From NCBI RefSeq assembly GCF_963678635.1, contig NC_087071.1, positions 23,388,013 through 23,452,012 of the forward strand: 64,000 nucleotides of DNA, given 5' to 3'. The position numbers and the translations under genes are program-made. Below are positions 1-9,300 of this stretch, piece by piece. Each line of letters opens with the position of its first letter. The first letter of the stretch is position 1. The notes under the pieces were generated by a model. It was not told the origin of the DNA and searched no databases. It worked only from the letters and a program-made list of their open reading frames with translations. This DNA comes from Symsagittifera roscoffensis (Eukaryota > Xenacoelomorpha > Acoela > Convolutidae).

Positions 1-1038
1 CAAGTTGCACATTGTTATTTATAGAAAAAGCTGTTTTTAAAAGGTTGAATGAAATTGACAAATTTAAAAAATTGCAAATTGTTACTAAACAGATTAAATT
101 TTTTGCAAAAATTACGGCAATTTACCTTAAATTGCTTTGCACAATGTTTATTTTTTATTTTGATAGTCTGGTTTTCACCATTTAGGTTAGTTCTATGAAA
201 AAGATCAACAGTAAGAATTCTTTAGTGAAGTTTACGGTCATTTAACTGCCACGAAAATTAATATAGCATAAAATGAAAACTAAAATCATTTGAAAAGCTC
301 TAGTTGTATTCTATTTGTTGCCCCTGTGTGCGTTTTTTCTTGTTTTGCTTTTACTGTTTTACCTTTTTTCTAGCCTTGCTTTCTATTTGCCCGTGTTTGT
401 AGGGACCAATTAAACCAATTTTAAAATCCAGTTTTTCTTCCATGCAGTCAGTTTATAACTTTTTTTTGGCTGACTGGGAAGCTTATTGAGCATTTAATTT
501 AAAGTGAGCAGTAAACTGACGGATATAATTATCTGTAAATGCTCTAACTTAGGTTTAGAAGACAGTTGGAGCTTATAAAATTTACAAGGGTATAGTCTTG
601 GGTTTTGTCAAATTTGTTTTTGAGTAACAAACTCAAAACTTCTTCTTTGGCTTCTAATTAACCCCAGGAAATGTTATTGTTGGTATTTTGTGGCAGTGTT
701 TTTTTTACATTTTAGTTGCACCAGAAGTTCAGGGTTACTAGTAGATTACCGTCATTTTGTTGTTAACCTCATTAAAAAGTCTAAAAAAATTGTTAATAAT
801 AAAAAAAAAATGAAATCTTTCTATTTTGCAAAATCATAAAGCTAATTTCCAATAAACTACGACAACTGTAGGCAATTATAAACGCATAATTTTCACTACA
901 GAGCAATAATTGACTTTTTATCGTTTAACATCACTATCACGGCTATTAGTCGAAAGTTTGAGGCTTGAAATCACATCTAGTTAGCTTTGAGAATGCTTTC
1001 GATTGTATACCAAACAAATATTTTTTAAAACTTTTTTA
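1..1038. other. No gene seen
   Basis: AT-rich DNA with many short A and T runs. No open frame resembles a protein family and no repeat or RNA structure is obvious. Confidence 0.6.
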
Positions 1039-1323
1039 GAGAATACAAATTACTTGGACTGAAAAACATAGTTGGATAAAATCTGGCAGTATCACGAAAA
1101 GTGTGCCATTAAACGAATAACCAGCAGAAAGCTTAAAGTTTACAAAAAAAATTCCAGGAAGCAAAAAAAGTTGTTTAAAAGTGTTCAAACAACATTTTTT
1201 GCTTCGTTTGGCTTTTTTGTAAATTTTAAGCTTTCTGTTGGTTATTTATTTACTGTCCAACTTTTTGTGATACTGTCAGATTTCATCCAACTATGTTTTT
1301 CAGTCCAAGTTATTTGTATTCTC
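1039..1323. mobile_element. Palindromic (fold-back) MITE with TA flanks
   Basis: The 285 bp read almost the same on both strands. The left end gagaatacaaat is matched by atttgtattctc at the right end, and the match continues inward with few mismatches to a centre near 1180 (for example ataaccagcagaaagctt on the left against the complement of aagctttctgttggttat on the right). The dinucleotide TA lies on both sides (1037-1038 and 1324-1325), as expected for a TA-targeting Tc1/mariner-type non-autonomous element. There is no coding capacity. The 84-codon frame inside it is only one arm read through. A non-mobile inverted duplication is the alternative. Confidence 0.75.
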
Positions 1324-1325
1324 TA

Positions 1326-4300
1326 ATAAAAATGTTGTGCCGAATTTTGTTCAAACTGGCACTCTTTACCTAAACTTTTGTAATTAAAAGAAAACTCGTT
1401 CGCCTTCATTTAAAAAAAGAGCAACTGAACTTACAAAGAAAGCAAAGGTCAAAGGCGAACAATCAAATTTAAACGAACAAATTTTACATTTTCTTGAAAA
1501 AAAATCATCAAATCCTATATAACTGGAAATCACTTCGTGCTCTTAAATTCAATTACATTGAGATCACTCAAACAACAGGGATTACTCGAATTAAAAATTG
1601 TTAATCAGAAATACAAAAAGAAACGTCTCAAGTAAAAAGAGAACCTGTTAGTGCTTGCTGATTTCATTTCTGAATTTTTTTTTCTTGCTGATTTCAATCG
1701 TACGGTCTATTTTTTTCTGTGAAAGTTTTAAAATTTGTCTTCTTTCTTTTTTTTGGTAATATGATATTCTCAACTTGTTATAGCTTTTATCAATTTCGAA
1801 AGAAGATACTCACAATTGTAAGAAAATAAAAGTAAAATTATTGATCCAGGAAACCGTAAACTAAGTCAAGTGAAAGTTGGAAACAAACAAAAGGCCCTAG
1901 TTGTCTTCGATGTTGTTTTTCCAAACAATATTTTGTTCAGGTATATTTCTGTTTTTTGTGCATTCCATAATTATTTTCTGGGATCAATTATGCCTGTCAG
2001 TAGTGCTTAAGTTTCCTTCTCTGGGTTTATGTTCGACTCAATGATCCGTGCTCGTTTTCTTCGAGAGTGAAGCAATATTACCCAGCCCAGAAAAATCATC
2101 AGTAAAGTGGCATGCAATTCTTGCCCAGAAGAGTGACAGCATTTCTCCGTGAAGATCTGATGAATTAATGAGTTCATCGTTTTCTTCGTAGATATAACTC
2201 TCAGTGAAAATTATTTTGACAATTGATAAAAAAAGTTAACGAACATTGAAAAGATTTATCATTGAAATTTAGTTTGTTTATGCTGATACTAATAAGAAAC
2301 TTATGCCGCAAAATCTCAAAACTCTAAGTTCTTTCGGCCCTTTTAGTCGTGATTCGAACGACATTTAAAAAATTCTAAAAAAAATTTTCAGTGTCGAGAA
2401 AAACCGGTTTGAAATTTTTGATTTTTGGTCTAATTTCGACCTAATTAGTAAAGTAGTTAGTAATTTCAATACCTTATTTAAGCTTAATTTAAGCCGTGTA
2501 TACTCGGCGCTCAACTTATTGTAGTTTTTTAGGGAAATTTCGAGAAATAAAAACCTGAAAACTCAAAAAATTGCCGCAAAAATATTGAAAAAATTTTTGA
2601 AACTTTTTTCAATATTTTTTTCGTTTTTCTAGTCATTTTTCTTCAAAAACTGTTTCCAATTGACCAATTTTACTATTAATCTCAAATATGCCAAAGTACT
2701 ATTTTTTTGTTCAGATTTTTTTATCACATGCGGAAAGAAACACCAATTTGAGAAAAGTTTTTTTATATATTTTATAAGACTGTGGTCGGAACATTGTGCT
2801 ACTAGCACTGTAACCGGCTATCCTTTTTCTTTTTTGCAAAAAGCATATTGGCAGTGTGCAACAATAAATACATTGATTATCAATTGCAAAATGCTAATGC
2901 TAATTGATTATCAAAATTACCAAGGTTGAAAAAACATTAGATTGAAATTCAATAAATCAATTAAGACATTTACAAGGAGAAAAATCTCAAAATTCAAATT
3001 TCGAGATTATATAAAAATTATATACTGCTTTAAAGCTAGCTAACTACTGTTGTTTCTTGTAAAAACAAATATAAAAAAGGGGTAACTATTGGCTAATTAT
3101 CACAAATTTCACTGCTAAAGCAATTACAAAATTCGACAACTCGATTTGAAAAATTTTTCGCCCCTAAAAATGTCGCTGTTACAGCTTTCAAGATTTTGAA
3201 TTCAACGTTTCACATATTTCTTCTCTAAAGATTACTTCATAATTTATCAAAACTTAAAACAAACAAAACGCTTTAATTTGCCGTGTTTTTGCATCTTCTT
3301 TTTTCATTGTGTAGCAAAATTTCTTGGAAAAAGCAGCCTATTAAAAATTGAAAATGATGGCTGAAAATTTAAAAAACAACTAAAACAGCTCCTAAGTATC
3401 AAATCAATTTTATAATTGCTTTAAAAAATCGGTCAGGTAATAGGTGAGATTTATTTTGTAATGATGGAGATGATAAGTGAGAGCTTCTGTTTACACGCTG
3501 ATTGGTTTTTCCCTTCAACATGCTTTAGTGTAAGCGTTGATTTCAATCAAAAAACATACGCGAAATTGAAGGTTTTTTATACCATCAACCAGGGGCGGGT
3601 CTAGGATATTCTCGAGGGGGGGGTATACTTTCGAAGATTTCGTCGACTTTTTTTTAGGTAGACCAAATGGAACTCCGAGCTCTCTCTCAAAGGACTAAAA
3701 AAAAACATTGTTCTGGCCGAATTTTCTGCGTCGCAGGCAAAATTTTCGAAAAGGCTAAAAGGGCTTTTTACGCACTTTCTGGAAACTTTTAGGGTCCGTC
3801 AGCCAAAAATGGATATCTCAAAGGAGGACACTTTGGGTCAGCAGGGGGTCGAATCCGAGAGAAGGGGCGTCAGCCCCGAACTCAGCCTCCCCCCAGGACT
3901 TTTCATTCAGCCTCCCATTTCCAGACTTTTCATTCAACAATTCGCCTCTTTGGATTGACAAGCACGCAACAAGTGTCAGCCCAATTAAGTGCATCCGAGA
4001 ATAAAAAATCCGCAATCAATTTAATAAAGTAGCCTGATATCTAATTAGTCAATACAAAAGATTCAATTAAGTCCGTTTTTTTCACAGAATGAAAATTACA
4101 GGATAAATTTTGCCCGGTATTCTTGATCTAGGCGTTTTAAGAATCAAACGGCATGGAATGACAATTTAGTTTCCAAAATTGAAAAAAATACCTGCTTTAA
4201 TTCGATAGCAACGTAGAATTGTCACGTTGCTAAGATATGGCCTAACTGTTGTAATAAACTTATTAAAAAGTTTCAGAGGAACGAATGCAAATCACAGAGT

Positions 4301-4353
4301 AAACGCACAGCTCTCTCACTCATTGACGTTACAGAAACAACTGCCAAATTGCT
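1326..4353. other. No gene seen; one G-rich patch
   Basis: AT-rich DNA without a supportable gene. A compositionally distinct patch at about 3589-3960 starts aggggcgggtctagga, carries a run of eight G near 3616 and is much less AT-rich than its surroundings. It may be a short non-autonomous repeat, but I could not find matching terminal repeats for it in this window. Confidence 0.5.
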
Positions 4354-4950
4354 ATGGACTTGAAAGAGCATATTCAAACAGCAAATTACACCAATGCCGA
4401 CAAAATTAAAACGCTTTTCTCTTCCATTCTTGATAAACTAAAATCTCAGTAAAAAGAGATCGAAGAACAAGATCGAAAGATTACCAATCTTGAAGCTGAA
4501 AACGACCAACTGCTCGACAAAAATTCCAGATGAAAGAGCGAATATTTCAAATAGAGCGATGTTTGTCCAAATCTTGTTTCAAATTTACTAACGTCAAGGC
4601 AGGTGACCATCCGGTTGAAGACATTGTGTCGCTCATGAGATGTGTAATAAATTGACCAATTGAGCCACACAACATAGCGGCATATCATTATTAACCATCC
4701 CGCGGTGAAACCAAGCCAATAATCGTAAAGTTTATTTATAATCGTCAACGCGATATTGTGTGGAAAAATCTCCAGCTGTTCCAACGTGTTTCAACGAGCG
4801 GAAAGCCAGTTTATCGGAGGTCAATGTAGACATCATGAACTACTCCCTAAGCGGCACAATTTATATACATCTATCAACGAGTGTTGGTCAAAAAACAATT
4901 AAGTGTCAGCAATTGGACTACAGTTCAAAACAAAAAGGAAGTAGACACTT
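4354..4950 (+). pseudogene. Decayed LINE ORF1-like relic, 5' part
   Basis: From the ATG at 4354 a coiled-coil-like start can be read (MDLKEHIQTANYTNADKI), followed by a heptad-like stretch KEIEEQDRKITNLEAEN after a stop. After a frame change come the motifs PIEPHNIAAYHY, KPIIVKFIYNRQRDI and VWKNLQLF. This layout, a coiled coil and then a basic domain with an IVKF-Y-R-R pattern, resembles ORF1-type proteins of animal LINEs. Several stops and frame changes show it is dead. The giant LTR element cuts it at 4950 and the remainder resumes at 23736. The family assignment rests on motif memory only. Confidence 0.45.
4947..4950. repeat. 4-bp target site duplication, left copy
   Basis: The bases actt directly precede the left LTR, and the same four bases directly follow the right LTR at 23732-23735. 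A 4-bp duplication is usual for envelope-bearing gypsy-type elements and supports the chosen LTR borders. Confidence 0.8.
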
Positions 4951-5345
4951 TGAGTTAGAACCGAGGTGGTTAACTCATAGAGTAATTTCGGATAGGGTAC
5001 ACCGTCTGCTCGTCACGCTATCTTATTTTCGGCCGGATAGATTCGTGCAACTTCTTAGTCTAATACCGATCCTAATCTTACTCTTATACTATCTAGTCTC
5101 AGGGTGTTTAACTAGTCTCTGCTAGGGTATACTGGTTTATTGCGGCTGCTGAAGTCTTCTTGGAGAGTCAACTAATTTCTAAGTTAAATTCAAATCTCTC
5201 TGGTGCTGAAATTACAAGTAATTCCAGCACTTACAAATGAGTGGGTTGTTAGTTAGATGGATCATGATTGGTTAATATTAAATACTTTACAGTGGTAAAA
5301 TATCTCATTTATCCAATCATAAAATGTAGTTTAGATCAGGTTCCA
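4951..5345 (-). repeat. 3' LTR (left copy)
   Basis: 395 bp, starting tgagttagaacc and ending caggttcca on the plus strand, which gives TG...CA ends on the element strand. It matches 23322-23731 except for two substitutions and the absence of 15 bp (gctcaatagatctag) after ctctgctag. That missing block is bounded by ctag on both sides, which suggests a small deletion at a direct repeat. Confidence 0.93.
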
Positions 5346-5354
5346 CCCATCCGG
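5346..5354 (-). promoter_or_regulatory. Candidate polypurine tract
   Basis: On the element strand the bases directly before the 3' LTR are ccggatggg. The position is right for plus-strand priming, but the tract is short and broken by a T, so it is a weak match. Confidence 0.35.
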
Positions 5355-6938
5355 GTTTTACAGAGTTTTTTAGAATAGTCTTTCTGTAATTCAAAGGATG
5401 GATGATGGACGTTGGTATTTGGCGAACATCATAATTCTTCTGGGTTCTCTTGTTAGAGAAGTTCCAGGTTCAATCGTTGTGTCTTCTCAAGACAACGACT
5501 GGGTTTTCGCAACAAACTCAAATCTGATTTCAGAATGGTTGGCTATGACAGGTTTTTCCGTTTCATGTAGAGAATTTCTTTTGTGTTTGACCTTGTCTGG
5601 GAATGGCGTGGAGATTGTGCGTGGAGGGGATGCCTGGTTACTCGGATCTGTACGTATACTTGAATATCGAGGTGGTCATTGGTCTAGTTCAATGAAGTCC
5701 TTTTCTGCGAAGTCAAGTCGTACTCTAAATCCTTTGAGTTGTGATTGTGGACGGCATATTGATTGTGGTTGGCCATTCTTTTTCGAGTGTAGTGGGGTCA
5801 TTTTGTCTTTGGATGTTCGTCTTTGGTGTTGTATGCTGATCTATATACTGCAAGGTATAATTTACATTTTATAAAATTTTTATTAGTTTGGTGTTTTAGT
5901 TATGATTTTGGTTAGTTGTTTTCACAAAAGCTTTTTGTTTTAGTTCGGTTATTTTGAAGAGTTACTCACCCTTGAGTACCTTTTATTAAAAATAGAAGTG
6001 TGGTCACAAAGCGTGGATGTAGCGCGGTGGGTTAGGCTGGCTATAGAGCATGCTCAGGACGTCCTCTCTGGTGGGTTAGGCCAGGAGTGGGAGTATGATT
6101 TCGTGCGGTTTCTGTGAGAGGTCCTGTTATGTGATAACGTTTTATGTTGGGTTTATTGTGGTTTTTCTTATGTTTCGTTGGTTGTGTCCTTTTTTCAAAA
6201 ATCAAATTGTTTTTGGTATGGGTTTGTCTTTCGACTTTTTTGTGTTTTATTATTTCTTTCTTAGACTTTATAATAGTCTTCAAAAGAACAAATTATCCTG
6301 TTTTAAACTGGGTTAATCCGGTTTGGGTACCGTTGGTTTCCTTTTCTTAGTCATGCTGTTATTCTATGTGTTGTGGTGTTTAGTAAGCTGCGTTGGTTAG
6401 TTTTGTTTAGTATATAATTCCTTTCCAACCGGGTTAAAGGAAAGTTTGAAACTTGTTATCGTGTGTTAGAGTTGTTGAGTGTGAAAGCTTGAAACTGAAA
6501 TTCATTATTTAAACAATTCTTCGTGGGCGAGCTGTGCGAGTATGGAAAGAATTCTTGTGCGAGTGAATAGAAATATCAAAAGGTTAGTACTGCATTTTCG
6601 TCTTATCAATTTACTACATAGAATTTCAATTTTACTGCTAGTTTTGGGGAAAAATTGAGTTACAAATTTTCATCATTATTAGAATTACTGCTTTTAGGGA
6701 AATAATTTATAAATTAATTTACTACATTGGTATGAATTTTATAATTTAGCAGGTGCAAAAGATTATTAGAGTTTGGAACAATTTGAAGAAGTTTTCTATA
6801 TTTTTTATTTTTCTTTTGTGTATTTTGCAGATGATCGTGAGATGAAGACTAAAAATTTAAATAATACATGGATGAAGAATGGTTAGTATTTTATTTTAAA
6901 TTTATTAGTTAAGAATATGTATAAATTATACTTACCTG
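5346..6938 (-). other. 3' non-coding region of the giant element
   Basis: About 1.6 kb between the last accessory ORF and the 3' LTR. On the element strand all frames are interrupted by stops. A 158-codon plus-strand frame at 5398-5874 begins 53 bp inside the left LTR and runs antisense to the element. It has no recognisable domain and is probably chance, though its length in AT-rich DNA is notable. Confidence 0.6.
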
Positions 6939-8183
6939 TTAGTCGTCGGGGAAAAAACCGTGGGGGAAGATGTCGTGGATTATGTCGGAATTTGTTAGTA
7001 ATTTTGCTAGTATGCGAATGATGTTTTTAGTTTGAAGCAGTGGCCAAAGCAATTGAAGTGCTTTAATGGTTTTTAGTTCTTCAGTGCCAACTGCAAAATC
7101 ATAAGGTGAGTTTTGGATGAGATTATATAATTTGTGGTTATATTTAGTGTTGTGGATGAATTCTAATATGGGGATTTCTATAGGTTGAACAAATTCGTGT
7201 GGGATAAGGAAGGGTCTGGATTCTTCTGCGTTGAAGGTCTTTGTGATGGGACAAAAAATATACATTTGGGTTATGGGATCATAATTGCGAAGAATACCGT
7301 GAAGGTTAGTATCTTTGATGCAATATGTGAAGTTAAGAAAAAATGGTGATGTGTATTTAGAGTTAATAAATTGAAAACGATGGTGTGGTTGTCTTGATGG
7401 AGTGTAGGTCAAAGTGATTTTGTATAAAGCGGTAATATGTATATGTGTGGGTTTGTTTAGTGCGTAACATAATGTCGTGTGAGCAGTGCAAATCTCTTTC
7501 ATGTGGTGCAAGGAAATGAAAGGTTAGTGAAAATAATTGAAATCTTTCTTTAAAACTTTCGTAAGCTTGTGTGTCGGTTAGTGCTTCAGAAATGATGTGG
7601 TCGAATTTGCGATCAAATATATTGAGTGTAAAAACATATGGTGTTTTGATGAAAAATTTTTCTGAGATTTGTGGGTTAGCGAAGCGATCATCATCTAAAA
7701 ATTGGTCTTGGTTAGTTCGGATGATGTTATGATCGTAATATTCTAGCGTATATTCGTTAGCTCGGGGTGCAGTGTATGTTTTTAGTGACTTTTTATATCC
7801 TATATAAGTAAATTGTCTATGTGTTAGTGGTGTGGTGAGTCGATATAGCATATCTTGATTTCTTTCTTTATCGATGTGAGTATTAGATAAAGGTAGGCAA
7901 AGGGGGTTAGTAAAATGATAATATGATGTCCAGTGGAGTGTAGGCATTAAAACTTGTTCGTCTACAAAGCTACGTGTATCGTTAGTATCGGTAGGGGTGT
8001 TGGAAATGAAGGTAAGGTGATTGCTAAAAATTCTTTCGTGTTAGTATGATTTGGATGATTGATATATTCACGTGCTGTTCCTGGTTTTGTTGGAAATGGA
8101 TGGTTTGGGAATTTTCTTTTGAAAGTGCGGTAAGCTCTATTAGTGCTAATTGATGATTCGGTGGATGTGGATGATGGTGCTAA
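6939..8183 (-). pseudogene. Accessory domain of unknown function, frame-broken
   Basis: Two overlapping minus frames carry it: 7947-7363 (194 codons) and 7511-6939 (190 codons). They overlap by about 150 bp, and the first trails off where the second takes over, which reads as one ~340-residue globular domain with a frameshift near 7363-7511. Upstream, the Pro/Ser-rich ORF (8732-8184) stays open past its TGA in the same frame to about 8040, where another frame change leads into this domain. The sequence is rich in aromatic residues and histidine (for example HTYTYYRFIQNHFDL). It has no membrane segment, no cysteine clusters and no motif I recognise. It is the last coding block before the 3' LTR. 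Two genuinely overlapping genes is the alternative reading. Confidence 0.5.
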
Positions 8184-8732
8184 TCATGCGGTATAAGCTG
8201 AAGAGGGTGTAGGGGTAGGTGGGTTTGATGATTCTAATGTGGATGAAATCTGATTTATAGTGGGGTTTTCAAGGTGGAAGGGTTGTTGTTGTAGGGTGAT
8301 AAAATTATCTAGTTCTTGGGAGATTTGGGGAGTATCTGGAGAATTGGATGATCGGTCTGAATGAAATGAGGAGTAGGTTGGGGTAACTTGTGAAGCATAG
8401 GATGGTGTAGAAATGGATGGGAGTGGGTTATATGGTGGGATTGGTTGAAAAGGGGGTTTCGAAAAAACTGAGGGATTGGTTTGAAAATTATTGGATGGAG
8501 ATGGTTCAGAGTCTGCAAATTCGTCAGGGGTTTCAATATCTGGGTTATTTAGTTGTGAGATGGAGTATAAAACTGAGATATGTGAATTAGTGTTTGAATT
8601 CATGCCTGATATTATATTATTGGTTGGGAAATCGGGTGGCGGGAAGGCAAAAAGTGGAATTATTGTAATTGGGGTGTTGAGGTTGGTTGGGTGTGAATTT
8701 GAGCGGTGTAGGGATCCAAGTTGTCGGCTCAT
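8184..8732 (-). CDS. Pro/Ser/Thr-rich accessory protein of the giant element
   Basis: 182 residues, dominated by Pro, Ser, Thr, Asn and Gln, with short repeats of the SNPPTPTPSS kind. It has no membrane segment or cysteines and is probably intrinsically disordered. The ATG at 8732 overlaps the stop of the preceding ORF (9226-8729) in an ATGA arrangement, which suggests coupled translation or a shared transcript. The TGA at 8184-8186 is followed by open sequence in the same frame for about 45 more codons, so the stop may be a disabling mutation that once joined this region to the downstream unknown domain. I know of no family for it. The composition resembles the ATG-less ORF at 12434-11307. 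Confidence 0.55.
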   Translation of the reverse strand: MSRQLGSLHRSNSHPTNLNTPITIIPLFAFPPPDFPTNNIISGMNSNTNSHISVLYSISQLNNPDIETPDEFADSEPSPSNNFQTNPSVFSKPPFQPIPPYNPLPSISTPSYASQVTPTYSSFHSDRSSNSPDTPQISQELDNFITLQQQPFHLENPTINQISSTLESSNPPTPTPSSAYTA

Positions 8733-9226
8733 CGTGGGCTAAAAAAATTATTATTTTGAGACTGAAAAGCGGTGGTATGGGGTTGTTCTATAATTTGTTC
8801 ATATGTATTTTCATCTAGTGGATTGTGTGTCATTATATGTTGAATGGGACTTTGTGATATAGTTGGTCTAAAATTTGGATTATTTGTTATTGCTAAATTT
8901 CGAAAATTTCCTGGGACTAGTGATAACGGATGGTTATGTGGTAGGGGTGGTAACTGTGGTGCTGTAGGCGTTATGTCTACATTGTTATGTTCTTCGTCAA
9001 ATGTGTTCTGTCTTGTTGCTATTTTTGTGTTGTATTCCTTTATTTGTGCGTCTAAAAGAATTTTGTTTATTGATGATGAAAAAATTCCAAAAAATCCTGC
9101 GAATAGGATGCGTGCTACACTTGCTTGTCTATGTACTTGTGTGTGTATAGCACATGCGTTATAGATTCCTTTTAAAAGTGAAAAAAGAAATCCTATAAAG
9201 TTAAACATTGCGTATAAAATAGTCAA
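8729..9226 (-). CDS. Membrane-anchor part of the envelope-like protein plus tail
   Basis: 165 residues from the ATG at 9226, but the frame is open upstream to about 9345, beneath the end of the glycoprotein ORF. It contains a hydrophobic segment (NFIGFLFSLLKGIYNA) and a second one (ARILFAGFFGIFSSSI), then a long polar tail rich in Pro, Asn and Gln. The glycoprotein ORF just upstream has a signal peptide but no membrane anchor, so this frame most simply supplies the anchor and inner tail of the same protein. The shift falls at an AT dinucleotide run around 9342-9352. If so, the ATG at 9226 is internal. A separate small membrane protein is the alternative. Confidence 0.6.
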   Translation of the reverse strand: MTILYAMFNFIGFLFSLLKGIYNACAIHTQVHRQASVARILFAGFFGIFSSSINKILLDAQIKEYNTKIATRQNTFDEEHNNVDITPTAPQLPPLPHNHPLSLVPGNFRNLAITNNPNFRPTISQSPIQHIMTHNPLDENTYEQIIEQPHTTAFQSQNNNFFSPR

Positions 9227-9300
9227 TTTTTCTAAGATGTAGTAGGGCCATCCTAGAAAATCGAGGATTTCATTTTTGAGTGTAACAAAGCTAAAAATAT

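Noticed and set aside
4760-5125. 121-codon plus frame over the left LTR, and the matching 126-codon frame at 23116-23496
   Set aside because: Both end in the same LTR-derived peptide. They are simply the repeat read on the non-coding strand.
8491-9164. Plus-strand frames such as 8491-8742 and 8844-9164 within the giant element
   Set aside because: They are antisense shadows of the Pro/Ser-rich and membrane ORFs. Their Gly/Val-rich sequence is what the complement of Pro/Asn codons gives.
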